Positions 50,035-60,937 of a stretch of DNA of 64,000 bases are shown here, piece by piece; the stretch's first letter is position 1, and each line of letters starts with the position of its first letter. Below the pieces are notes generated by a model, which worked only from the letters and a program-made list of their open reading frames with translations, was not told where the DNA came from and searched no databases. The DNA comes from Carnegiea gigantea (lineage: Eukaryota > Streptophyta > Magnoliopsida > Caryophyllales > Cactaceae), in assembly GCA_029747015.1 (NCBI GenBank), contig JAKOGI010000009.1, positions 1,911,001-1,975,000 on the forward strand, read 5' to 3'. A program made the translations under genes and the position numbers.

Positions 50035-51700
50035 CATATCCGACCCGATATCCGAAATAGTCTCATCTGAAAGTGGACCCGAAACTCTAATTGACTCGAA
50101 TCAAAGCATACCTGATTCGAAATTTTCTACAAAGTTGCTTATTTTTGCATGACAAGCGTACTTGACCAAAAATCAGTTGACGTAAAATCGACCTAAATCA
50201 AAGTTCATCTGACCCAAACCGTACCACCCTAAAATGTCACTTAACCTGAAACATGACCTAACCCAAACTTAATCCAATCTGTACCCGAACCCAATAACTC
50301 ATTTGTCAGATTTACTTTTAATTCGGGAAAATTTTCAAAAAAATGCAATTTGTTTTTTTCCATTTCCCCTCTCTTGTGCTTTATTTTATTCTCCTAATTG
50401 TCATGTTATAGGATTACTGTGAAGGATCCATGTAATAAATGAAATTGATAAATAATTATTTTATTTTAAATTGTGAGTATTTTATAATTAGAAATTTTAG
50501 TAATTGTCATTATTGTAAATACATTAATATTTGATAAAATATAAACCATAAATACAATATCATACTTTCTAACATAGTAACTCAAGTTTCATTAATAGCT
50601 ATAATTATTATTGAAAGACTTTTTAATGTCAAGAGGTTTAGAATTCGAGTAGCACATATAGAATTTTTATTAATAATTTGGGTATTATGAATCGTTGCTA
50701 GATTTTTGTAATATTTCAATCCAAATTCAAATCCAGTACCCCTAAGTTTCCACCATTGGGTGCGATGTTGAGGGGTCCAGTGTGGCAGTTTAACTCTTGA
50801 ATTGCAAATTTTTAAGTAATATTAGACACCAAAAATTTTCATAAGTATATTGTATCTTCTGAATTGGAAAGGCCAAAGTAATACTTCATATTGAAGTCCC
50901 CCCCCCCCAAAAAAAAAAGAAGGAATCAAATGATATTTTAAGATTATTCTAATAATATGAATCAAAAAAAAGAATCAAACAAGAACAAATTATGTGAGAA
51001 TAAATGTGACAGTCAAATAAGAGAGTTCATTTTGTTTCAATATATTTACATAGATGCACTAGTGTCATTATTTTTCCCTTATGCTCTTTTTAAATAGTTA
51101 TTTTCTTTTCTTCTTTCAATGCCAAAAGAAACACCTTTTCTTTTTCCCTATCTTCAATTATTCTTTATATTTCTTCTCATTTTTCTACTACAAACAACAT
51201 AAAATTTTATTTGCTAGCTAACAAAATACATATCTAGATAGTAAATGAATATCCATCAACATATACAAATTCCTTGTGCAAGAAAACTCAACTGCTAATT
51301 GCCCAGCTCTAAATAGCAAAATGCTTATCCACATAAAACCATAATATTTATGCACATCCTATAGAAGTTCTTATCGACATCTACAAATCAACTATGATAA
51401 TGACATTAAAAATACTCATCTCAAATAAACAAAATGCTTACACCACAAATAAATATTTATCAAGATTTAGGTAACACAACAATAGGCGAGGTCATCTTTT
51501 TGGGACTGCCGGTAAAATGAGTTGTACACTACGGTCATTTTTCTTTTTTCTTTACTTTCTAACTCTCTCAGACTCTCACAGTTCACTAGGATTTTTTTTG
51601 GGTTTAGCTTTCGCTATTAATATATCTAAATCAGATTTAATAATTGTTCATTTAAGTCAAGCTATTATATTAATAGTCAACTTGGATTGCCTTCGCACCA
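50035..51700. other. AT-rich spacer
   Basis: 50035-50330 contains 'gacccgaa/aacccgac' motifs of a decayed dispersed repeat. The rest shows no gene or transposon end that I can support. Confidence 0.45.
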
Positions 51701-51706
51701 TATTAA

Positions 51707-52493
51707 CACTGTGTTTGGATTGGGGTTAGAGGAAGGGAAGGAAGAAGGAGGAGGAAGGGAGATTAATTAACCCATCTTCTTCTTGTTTGGGAAAAAAATA
51801 ATGGGGGAAAAGAAGAGAAACACTTCACCTCCATTAAACCTCATAATTTAATTTTTGTTCCCCCCAAATTGGGGGTGAATGGAGGAAAGGAGAAGTGACA
51901 TAAAAATTTCAATTATAATAATAGTAATTTTCCCTTTTCCCTCCCTCCTCTCTTTTCTAATTCAAACATAACACATATAGATTACCTCCCTTCCCCTTCC
52001 ACTTCAAATTCAAACAAGGTAAATATATTTCCCCCCTTCCCTTCCCCTCCATTTCTCTTCCCTTCATTAACCTCCCCTCCCCACCCCCCTCTAAGAGCAC
52101 TGGCAGCTCAAGAGCCCGCGTGTGGTCAGGGGGCCTGCGTCTCAGTATCTTGCTAGCACCAGGAGGGAACGCGGAGCACGCGGGGTGCCTTGCCCAGGCG
52201 TTCCTTCCACCCCTTCCTCCCTTTTTTGTCATTTTGTGATTTTTTAAATATATTTTTTGTTTTGTCTTTTTTTTGAGTAAATATATAATTTTTAAATGAT
52301 TAAAAAAATAAATTATATATTATAAGGTGGATCAATGGTAAATATTTTTATTGGATGATTAAAATTGAGTTCTATAGGTTGGAGAAGTGTTGGAATGCAA
52401 GTTCGAAAATTATAAAACTTTTGTTCACATGACAGACCGGAGTTCCAAAAATTGAAACCCTTGCTGAAAATGCCCTAATATCCAAACACACTC
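51707..52493. mobile_element. Harbinger-type MITE (host of a nested MITE)
   Basis: Inverted ends CACTGTGTTTGGATT and AATATCCAAACACACTC, flanked by TAA on both sides (51704-51706, 52494-52496). Removing the nested element 52095-52475 and one TAA leaves about 403 bp. The repaired right end then reads ccctctaatatccaaacac, matching the left end, which reads gtgtttggattggggttagag. The interior is polypurine/polypyrimidine-rich. Confidence 0.8.
52095..52475. mobile_element. Harbinger-type MITE nested in another MITE, copy 1
   Basis: 381 bp, ends GAGCACTGGCAGC and GCTGAAAATGCCC, flanked by TAA on both sides (52092-52094, 52476-52478). About 60% of the left arm is CG-rich, the right arm AT-rich. Shares ttttttgtcat..ttgtgattttttaa, tgtta/attataaggt(g/t)g and gagttccaaaa with copy 2. 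Confidence 0.88.
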
Positions 52494-52496
52494 TAA

Positions 52497-54870
52497 GAGT
52501 CAGGTAACTTTCATAGCAATTAATCCATAACTCTTTCAAGTAGCACAACTGACGGTATTCCTCTCTTCTTTAAGAGCAGTAGCAGCGTGAGGACCGTGTG
52601 GGAGAAGGTGGGTCCGCGTGTCCCCATGCATGGCAGTGTTTGCTTGGTAGCCAGCGTGAATTGCGTGGAAAACGGGGGGGGGGGAATGCACTGGCGATTC
52701 TCCCCGCGAGACACTCCTTTTTGTCATGTTGTGATTTTTTAATTTGTTTTTCTTCTTTTTAAATAAAAAAATATTGTTTAGGTAGTTAAAAAAAATAATT
52801 GTGTGTTATAAGGTTGGTCTAAAATAAAATATTTAATTCATTTGTCCTGAAATGAGTTCCATTGGTTAGGAAAATGAAAGAATGCAAGTTCCAAAATTGT
52901 GAAACTTTTACTGACATGGCAAACCAGAGTTCCAAAATCTGGAACTCCCACTTGGAATGCTCTAAGCATAATATCCCTTGGCCTATTACAAAAACCATCA
53001 AACACTATATCTGACTATATGCTATGCGCAAAAGCAACGGTAATTGAAAAGGAAATCCAGGCAAAGGCTTCAGTACCCTGGCTGGCTGGCCTTCTATGTG
53101 TTGCAAGCGCAAAACTTGGGCTATCTGCCACTTGGGAACCCTCACACAAGGACGCAAGCAAATTTGCGACTTCACTTATTTCAAGGAATCAGGACTAACA
53201 ACAAATTCAGCCTGTAACATAGCACAACGCAGATCGAGTGGATATTTTGTAAATTATACTCCAAAATCTTGATTTGTTGAAGACTAACAAAGGAAACTAG
53301 CACAATAACTCAGAACTAACATAGTCTTGACATATGCCACCAAAAAAAAAAAAAAACAGAAGCATGATTCACTTCCTTCAACATCAACTTCATCTAGATT
53401 CTAGACAGCCCAGAAAGGGTGAACCTACAGAAGATTTGCTGCTTGGGCAAACAACGTTAATCAGCTTCTTAGAAGGCAACGCTGATTGTACCAGCTACTT
53501 GATCAAGATCTCGCTGGCCGCTTGACGTGATTCTCCTTCCACTGCACAGCACAATATTGAATTAATCAGAGTACATTTTTCATGAGCACATCGATAAACT
53601 ACATCCCCATACAACTCCATAAGTCATCATTAGTGCATTTTTGGTTTGGATTATAGCAAGAGGAAGGGAACTGGGTTAACTGAAGGTAAAAGGCAATGTA
53701 GGCGAAGCTCAGAAAGACTAACGGTGCCTAGTGGCCAGCCCAGGTGAGCCGAGCTCAACATAGCTCGATTGTCAAAAACAATGAGCTGGGCACTGACAAG
53801 CTTTGCCTCGCAAACTCAACCTAGACCTTGGTCCAACTGATCTAGTGGTCAAAGGGTTTCAACAACACCCCCCCCCCCCCCAAAAAAGGAAAATATCAGG
53901 CAAATGATTATTATAGGCCCAGACCGGGCTAGCTTCAGCTGGCTGCTTGGACAAGGTTGAACCCAGCTATAGGTCCGCAGACCTAACAACCTTTTTTGAT
54001 AAGAGAATAAATATATTTGAATAAGTGGGCCAGCCCACCTCAACCAATGGAATGGCCCACCTTAATTCGAAAGCTGCAGGCTGCACCCAGCCATTCATGT
54101 AGCCACCACCAATGCATAACAAAGATGCAAATTAAGCATGTAATATTAGACCTTAGAGCGTATAATCCTTCAAGTTCAATCTCTAACACGTTAATTAAAA
54201 AGAACACTACAGTCACTAACGGCAGGCATAACACCATACATCATTGCTTCGTACTTCCAGCCATCACGGGGAAAAAACTTCAGAATGAGTACTTGCCAAA
54301 ATTATATTTTTTTCCCCGGGGGGGGGGGAGATCCAGAATGCTGGCATGGTGCTCACTGCATTGAGGGTAGAGAAAGTCATCAAAACAAACAACTCACCCC
54401 TTGGGATCGATGTCAACAATGTTCACGTTTTGCAATTGCTGCAGAATGTGACGGGCAACAGAACCACTGCTCTTGCAGAAGTGGGGAGGGCGGCTGCCAT
54501 TCCTCTTGCTCCCTCCATAGATCCTCCTGAAGCCACCAACTCCAATGCCACCCCTCAAGTAGATTTTCCTTGCCATGGAAGCTTCCATAACGAGACAAAC
54601 ATACATTGACAAACAAAGATGTGAGACAATGCAAATTGTAGCTGTTTCATCAGCTCATACAGTAACAAAAAAAGAGAAGTCACCGGTTCCAATTCAATAC
54701 TCACAAATCACAACCTATCTGCAGTCAGACTAAATAAAGCTGCTATCAATGGATACAGCAGTCACATTTCAGCTTATGATAGTAGTTCAATCATTCGGCT
54801 CAACAGGGTTCAACGTAAAGAACCTCAGAGTAACGCAAGCATATGAAAATCACCAAAAGGACACGGAAAA
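52497..54870 (+). repeat. Copy A of a segmental duplication (partner 41880-43950)
   Basis: Holds the 3' half of the intact eS19 gene, its third intron and 3' flank. Colinear with 41880-43950 apart from indels and the MITE at 52574. The two copies lie about 10.6 kb apart as direct repeats, with the DNL gene between them. Confidence 0.85.
52574..52962. mobile_element. Harbinger-type MITE, copy 2 of the nested family
   Basis: 389 bp, ends GAGCAGTAGCAGC and CCACTTGGAATGCTC, flanked by TAA on both sides (52571-52573, 52963-52965). Same orientation as copy 1 and only about 100 bp away. It sits inside copy A of the eS19 segmental duplication and is missing from copy B, so it inserted after the duplication or only into this copy. 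Confidence 0.9.
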
Positions 54871-55815
54871 AAAGACATATCCTCAACCTCAAGCACCAAA
54901 GGGGGACCAAGTTGAACTACGTGGTGATTACGTGCTACATTTATTAAACAACCAAATAGAATCTAGCCTTCCATGCCACCTTGTTCAGACTACTTTAAAT
55001 CAACAACAAACGGCAGGCTGTTTATCCACAAGATACATTTAAGAACGGGAAGGAATAACAGTTCTAATAACATCAATTTTATGCTGCTTCAATTGATAGG
55101 GTAGAAGTGTACACAGAGCAGCACAGACATAGAACATGGGCTTACCAGCTCTGATGTAATACCAGTCAGGGTCATACGGAGCAAGCTCCTTGTGTCTTCC
55201 AGTCTTCACAATATCAGTCCATTCCGGCAGCTCTACCTGTGGCATAGATAAGCCAAACACACAAATCAACAATAAGGTAAGATAAATTATTCAAATGGGT
55301 CGTCAATTGAGATAGTTTCAAGTAATGTAGCAATTAAAATGAGGGTTCTTTTTGGGGTTGGGGGGGGGGGGGGAGGAGAGGATCCAATAAACAACCATAA
55401 TGCATGAGTGGGAAATAACATACAAAATTACACTTGAAAACTGCAACAAAAACAAGACAAAAATCACCAAAAATGGCAGTAACAAGTGCAAAAAAGTATG
55501 CAATTAGTGTATCAGCTGCTACTGTTCAGCATAACCATTACATTAGAAGGGATACAACCCAGGCATAAAACACGAAACTTAAACACAAATTTGAAACTGA
55601 AACAAAGGCTCATGCATCTAACAATCCACAATATTATCAATGCAATGCATTAACGACAAATCACAAATCGGGAAAAACCTAAGTCTTAAAACAACCAGGG
55701 CAGCATATGAGAGAGAGAGAGAGAGAGAGACCTTGCCAGAGCGCTTGAGATGCGCTGCGTAAGCCTTGACGAACTCGTGAGGGGATACATCTTTCACTGT
55801 TCTTCCCGTCGCCAT
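53469..55815 (-). CDS. RPS19: 40S ribosomal protein S19 (eS19)
   Basis: Structural protein of the small ribosomal subunit, needed for 18S rRNA maturation and 40S assembly. Four exons: 55732-55815, 55146-55236, 54398-54581, 53469-53541, all GT-AG, joining in frame to 143 aa, the normal plant length. Readable segments: [60 protein letters not shown], then [20 protein letters not shown] and [20 protein letters not shown]. The last exon ends [20 protein letters not shown] plus three residues. Intron 1 opens with a (CT)10 tract right at the donor (GTCTCTCT). A telo-box lies about 80 bp upstream of the ATG. A broken copy of exons 3-4 is at 42534-43727. This locus looks functional. Confidence 0.97.
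55711..55731. repeat. (GA)n microsatellite abutting the eS19 intron 1 donor
   Basis: On the gene strand the intron starts GT then CTCTCTCT..., so the repeat is part of the 5' splice region rather than the consensus GTAAGT. Confidence 0.9.
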
Positions 55816-55894
55816 CTCTCTCTTATTTCTCTCTCTAGAGTGCTTGATCAACCAGACGCACAATCGGAGGGAAGGAGAAGATATGCAGCGTGTC

Positions 55895-55902
55895 TAGGGT
55901 TT
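55895..55902 (-). promoter_or_regulatory. Telo-box of eS19 promoter/leader
   Basis: Minus-strand AAACCCTA (within AAAAACCCTAGAC). This motif is enriched near start sites of plant ribosomal-protein genes and is linked to growth-dependent expression. Here it is 80 bp upstream of the ATG and about 90 bp from the divergent tRNA gene. Confidence 0.75.
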
Positions 55903-55988
55903 TTCTTTTGGTTTTACGCATCCGGGTCGGGTAACAGGCCCGACGAATAATGTAATTATTTAAATTTTCAAAGTTCTTCGCACAACCA

Positions 55989-55993
55989 GCGGG

Positions 55994-56036
<43 letters not shown>

Positions 56037-56061
56037 GCGTGTTCGATCCACGCTCACCGCA
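55989..56061 (+). tRNA. tRNA-Phe (GAA)
   Basis: 73 nt cloverleaf, no intron. Acceptor arm GCGGGGA with TCACCGC plus discriminator A (one G-A mismatch), D-arm with AGCTCAGTTGGGAGAGC (A box), anticodon loop CTGAAGA giving GAA, T-arm GTGTTCGATCCAC (B box GTTCGATCC). The sequence fits the conserved plant nuclear tRNA-Phe rather than the organellar ones. No encoded CCA. A run of seven T follows at about 56063, a Pol III terminator. Confidence 0.97.
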
Positions 56062-56069
56062 ATTTTTTT
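56062..56069 (+). terminator. Pol III terminator of tRNA-Phe
   Basis: T-run (attttttt) starting one or two bases after the tRNA 3' end. Confidence 0.85.
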
Positions 56070-56121
56070 CTTTCATATGCAAATATTTTTTGCTCTATAA
56101 ACTGTAAAGGGTATATTCATA

Positions 56122-56128
<7 letters not shown>

Positions 56129-56151
<23 letters not shown>
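56129..56151. repeat. (CT)n microsatellite
   Basis: About eleven CT units between the tRNA and unassigned sequence. Confidence 0.9.
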
Positions 56152-56152
<1 letters not shown>

Positions 56153-56159
56153 GTATACA

Positions 56160-59080
56160 CTCTCCAGTTCTTCTTCTTCTTGTTGGTGCTTTTAAATTGA
56201 TTTTTTAGGAAATAGTTTATCAAACAAGAAAACGCACCATCCTTGCAGTACCTTGGTGCACTTTTCTGTAAGTTGTCCTCCTCTTCTTGTCATCTTGTTT
56301 AGGATTTCTTGTTCATATTTAATTTGAACCAAGGTATAAAAATTTGGGTATGAATATGAATTGACAAAATTATTTTTTCAAATACAATTTTACAATTATT
56401 AAAAACCATTTTCTTCAATATATAAAGAAGTAGCCGTAAATTTCCAAATGTGTTTGAATAAACTACGATGCTTTCACAAATGTTTGGATGAAGCTAGGTT
56501 GATATCTTTCTAAAGATTTATTAGCTTATTATTTGTAAATAATCTAAACTTCATCTTGGGATAAAATAGTTATTTCTCTATAAAGTACTCATCTTTGATG
56601 ACATCTGGATGACAGCTCTTCTAACCTTTAAATGCATAGGTCATAAAGATCAAATAGAAAAATTATGGTTACTCCAGACAGAAAGACGCAAGCTGCTGTG
56701 ACGATGATATACCAAAATCCATGCAAGAGAATAAGTTTTTATACATACAATGTATATTGCATTATTATGAATACAATGCATGAAATTAACCTATCTTAAT
56801 TGAATAAGCAAATAAATTATCCTTAGATACAAAAATAGGAACACAGTCCACCGAATAAGCCCATATTGTTCTAATCCATGACTGCATCTGCACTGCTTCT
56901 AAGGAATTCTATATTTCTATTGACTGATGTCTGCCTGCCTGTACTCCTGTTTATCTGTCTGATCTGAGATCTGAATTACAAACATTTCCACAATTTCCAG
57001 CATCAAATGGATCTGAGATTGCTTGTGATCGCAATATGCATCTTCCAGAACTCACAGACCATTCAAGCCATGAATTGTCACAAAAAAGGATCAAGCGATC
57101 GAATATCTCGGGTTGTGTATCACAAAATGTGTAGAAGTTCATATGTAGCTCACCATGCCTTTCGTGTATTTAACATGTCCCAGATGTTCAACTTCCCAAG
57201 AAGAGCGGGGCACAGCATAATTTCCACTTCACGAAGAAATTTTGCTCCTTGGATGACCTCAAAACTTTACCAACACCATCTTGAACCAATAACTTCTCCT
57301 CAAAATGTGCCGCAGCTGCTAAGTTCCATCTACTTTTGCATTTACAAGGATCGTCTCCGTCTGAGGGCCTGTCTCCGCTCACTCCCTCCAGACCAGAGAA
57401 GTTTATTGATACTAATTCTCTGGTGCATTGACAATTGGAGGCGGCCCTCTTTGCCAAAGTTGTCTTCTAGCTTTTCCTGGAAAGAGGGGAACAATTCTTT
57501 TTTGCTTGAGTTGTTTCATTTCTTGACATTCTTCTTCCCAAAACTCATCTCGCCTTAAAGATAAATCCACACTCCTGAACCTGATGCATAGGAACTGAAT
57601 TGATATGACACAAGCAAAAGCTTTCTTTTTATGTCTCATTGAATCCTCTCTTCAGATGGGTTAAAGATTACAGATGTGGATAGCCAAGGCTTCGCGTTAA
57701 AATCCCCGCCAGACTTCATTTATGGCATAAATCACTGCTGGTAAGTACTGACGACATCTATGATTTCCATGTCTCTGCATTAATAAGTGATCATCACATC
57801 ATACACATCCAACAAGATTGAACATGCATTTTGAGTAAACAAACATTAACAAGTAACAGTCTCACAGATCCAAAAGCATTTGGTTTCAGGAACAATTGAA
57901 CACGTGTCTGGGAACATAAAGCAAGAAGTCAATCGGGAATTCGAATAATCTCAAACAGGTGTATACAGTTGATGACAAACAACCTTTCGCTCTGCTAAAG
58001 ATTAAGGTTGCATAGATCACCTCAAACCTTACATTGGTGGAACCCATATTGGGGGATATCCTAGCTGTTGTAGGATATCATTTACAACACCCTACATTGC
58101 AAGTCTAGGAATGCATACAGATACACCAAAAAGATAGGGACAAAATTACTTAGTTGACCTCGCATTCAGAAAACCTAACTTCTTCCAAGGTTACAGCTTG
58201 AGTCGTGCAGACCTTGAATGTGAAATCAGTTCCAACTGCAAGCAATAGTTATTACAATCTATCATCCAGAACTATCTATATGATGACAATGCAAAGGTTT
58301 TCACAATCCCAGTTTGATTGTGTGCAGGGAAGACTTAAGGACAAGGAAGTATTTAACACAGTGACGCTAAATGAGTTATAAAAATCACTATTTTGCATCT
58401 GACATTAGGGTATGCGAATGCATCATGTCAGTTCTTCAAACACGCACTAGCATTGCAAACATCCAGAAGCTGGCCTAATCATTTTCCAGGAACTTTGAAA
58501 TTTTTTTGTCTAAAGTCGGAAGGTCGCCATTCAAACATAATCAGTGCATGAAAAGTAGTTAGGAACTTTATACAGATAGCCATGCTTGCCAAACAAGGGT
58601 CACACTTACCGTCCAAAATTGAGCCACTTCTCAACACATAAACATCTCTCATGAATGCAGTGACTGTCATTACCCGAGGATCAAGGAATGATCTTGGACA
58701 GAGGGCTATTTCCTTCCCTCTCTTCCTTATTGGATAGAAGTATTCTCCACCAAGAACTGGATCCCTTACAGCATTGCATATTCTAGATGACAATAAGTGC
58801 CCACTTCGACTGAGTTACCCAAAGACTTCCGATGCACCCTTGGCAAAGTATTCTGTAAGAGAAGCCCCAACCAAACATCCAAGTGATGAAACCCTGGAGA
58901 AAATGACGATGTATCTTGCAAGTAATATGCCGATCTTCATGCCAACTAGATAACATTGATTGTATCAGGCACTAATGTCTATTAGTCCTACAAAGAAAAA
59001 GAGCTGCAACTGTTTCTATACCTTCTCCCAATTCAAGTTGTTTAGAGCTTGCTTCATGCGTAAAATTTAGGAATAGAGCC
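56160..59080. other. Unassigned region with minus-strand exon-like stretches
   Basis: No family recognised. The minus strand has open stretches at 57600-57420 (RRDEFWEEECQEMKQLKQKR, then PGKARRQLWQRGPPPIV) and 58835-58615 (RICNAVRDPVLGGEYFYPIR, then FLDPRVMTVTAFMRDVYVLR), the latter ending at a good donor (gacg|gtaagt at 58612/58611). An in-frame stop lies just upstream (about 58823). These could be exons of a decayed or non-coding gene, or the 3' region of the PPR transcription unit. A plus-strand frame at 57007-57558 overlaps and looks like a shadow. Confidence 0.3.
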
Positions 59081-59089
59081 TCCGTCTTC

Positions 59090-60847
59090 TCAGGAGACAC
59101 GACCAGTATCCAGCAAACCACTTTCTGAAGTCGTCGGTGACTCTGCCATTTGCTTATTAGACAACCATGTCTGGATCAATTCATTTGTCTTCGCATCTGG
59201 AAGCAAAGACTTCTCCTTCATTTCTGAATATATTTTGTGTGCTTCTTCGAGGTTTCCATTTAAAAAGAGTCCATGAATCAAGGTTATATATGAGGCTTCA
59301 TCATCATTCCAACCATTTTCTGCCATCTCATTCCAAAGCTTAAACACGTTATCCAGCTGCTGCCATCGGCAAAATTTCCTAATTAACAAAAGATAAGTAT
59401 CTTTATTCGGGTGACAACCCAATTCCTTCATCTTATCTAACAACCTGAATACCTCTTCCTCTGTCCTCTGGATATGCAAGAAAGCATGCAAAGTTCGAAT
59501 ATTAGGCCGCAAGCCCTGATTCAGCATTTCACCGAACAGACTTCGTGCTTCATCCCTTTTTCTAGCCTTGCATAATGGCTTAATCAATGAGTTATAAGTG
59601 GCAGCATTCGGAGTGATGCCCTTATCTTGCATGGTGCGCAAAAGATTGAAAGCTTCCTTTGCATGCCCTCCTTTAGCAAGAGCATGAATAACAGCATTAT
59701 AGACCTTTCTATCTGGATCAATATTCATTTCCTTCATCTTTTCAAACAATCTGAGCACTTCCTTCAACCGATTGGACTTCGTGCAGCTCGATATGATGCT
59801 TGAATATGAAACAACATCAAGTTTAATCCCTTGATCAATCATCAATCTCCAGAATCTGTTTGCCTCGCGTGGACTACCGATAACATTACACCATCCATTC
59901 AGGATGATGTTAAAGCTCTTAGTGTTAAATGGATATGTGTTTTGGTTACTAAAGAGTAAGTGTTCAGCATCCTGCACGTTCTTATATCGGGTAAGCGCGG
60001 AAAGAAGCTTATGAAATTCTTCAATCCCTAGATGAAAATTAAAACGTTTAAAAGCATGGAAAGTGTTTATAGCACTTGCAATATCATGAACTGCACAATA
60101 CCTTCGAATCATAATCAAAAGAGTGTTAGGGTTTACAATGCCTCGTTGTCTCATCTCATCAATCAAAGACCAGGCAGTGTCAAATTTTCTCCTCTTGGCC
60201 AGGATGGATATCATAGAATGGTATTCTCTCACCATAGGAGCATATCCTGTATGCTTGCCAGCCCACAGAAAAAATGTGAATGCTACTTCCCAATCATTAC
60301 GGGTCCTAGAAAGGACCTCCACCACAAGCTCTGAGGTGACGTTAACACCACATTGGTTAAGTTTGTTTGTTACATCGGCACCACTTATCACCGGCATTTC
60401 ACTAGCTGAATGCTCAAACTCAGGTAGATTGCCCTTGCTTCCAATGCTCCTCAAACTTCCCAGAATGACTGCAACATCATCATTAAATTTCTCATTCCTC
60501 ACACCAGGTTGCTTGGACTCAATCTCATCATCATCCCATGAAGAGTCATCATGTTCAATACATTCACAATCACTAGCATCAGGCCCATCATGAACATCAG
60601 GACTAGTGAGTTTGGTTACAATGGTATCAGCAGTTGAGTAAACCAAGCTGGTGGAGTAAAGGACAGGAATTTGGCAACTGTAATAAAAAGGGTATCTAAG
60701 ATTTTCAGTAATACGATTCAAGCTTATATTGACGATCGATCGTGTACCTTGGGTCCTCCCAAAGTAACTGGAATTAAGATTAGTGCTAAGGCCAAGAACA
60801 AGAGAGTTATTCAATAGAAGGCTACAACCTCTCCTGAATTTCCACAT
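59090..60847 (-). CDS. Pentatricopeptide repeat protein, P class, probably mitochondrial
   Basis: PPR proteins bind organellar RNA in a sequence-specific way for processing, stability or translation. The single coding exon gives 585 aa. Residues 1 to about 70 are Arg/Ser/Leu-rich with few acids (start MWKFRRGCSLLLNNSLVLG), a likely mitochondrial targeting region. An acidic patch (HDDSSWDDDEIE) follows. About ten 34-36 aa repeats run from about 203 to 551, e.g. SYSSIISSCTKSNRLKEVLR, VYNAVIHALAKGGHAKEAFN and TYNSLIKPLCKARKRDEARS. There is no E, DYW or SMR domain, so P class. The longer frame upstream has only GTG with TAG right before it, so I use the ATG at 60847. A spliced leader lies upstream. 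The RNA target cannot be told from sequence here. Confidence 0.95.
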   Translation of the reverse strand: MWKFRRGCSLLLNNSLVLGLSTNLNSSYFGRTQGTRSIVNISLNRITENLRYPFYYSCQIPVLYSTSLVYSTADTIVTKLTSPDVHDGPDASDCECIEHDDSSWDDDEIESKQPGVRNEKFNDDVAVILGSLRSIGSKGNLPEFEHSASEMPVISGADVTNKLNQCGVNVTSELVVEVLSRTRNDWEVAFTFFLWAGKHTGYAPMVREYHSMISILAKRRKFDTAWSLIDEMRQRGIVNPNTLLIMIRRYCAVHDIASAINTFHAFKRFNFHLGIEEFHKLLSALTRYKNVQDAEHLLFSNQNTYPFNTKSFNIILNGWCNVIGSPREANRFWRLMIDQGIKLDVVSYSSIISSCTKSNRLKEVLRLFEKMKEMNIDPDRKVYNAVIHALAKGGHAKEAFNLLRTMQDKGITPNAATYNSLIKPLCKARKRDEARSLFGEMLNQGLRPNIRTLHAFLHIQRTEEEVFRLLDKMKELGCHPNKDTYLLLIRKFCRWQQLDNVFKLWNEMAENGWNDDEASYITLIHGLFLNGNLEEAHKIYSEMKEKSLLPDAKTNELIQTWLSNKQMAESPTTSESGLLDTGRVS

Positions 60848-60937
60848 TTTTTCAGCTGATACCAATCGTGGCTCCAATCTAAACACGTCAGGGTCTTGAG
60901 AAAGCTCCACAGAAATAGTCTAGGCAGGAAGATCCAC

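Noticed and set aside
52899..53198. 99-codon plus-strand frame
   Set aside because: Spans the MITE end and duplicated non-coding flank of eS19; copy B does not keep it open.
57007..57558. 183-codon plus-strand ATG frame with a hydrophobic start
   Set aside because: No family match, irregular composition, overlaps better-looking minus-strand stretches and lacks gene context.
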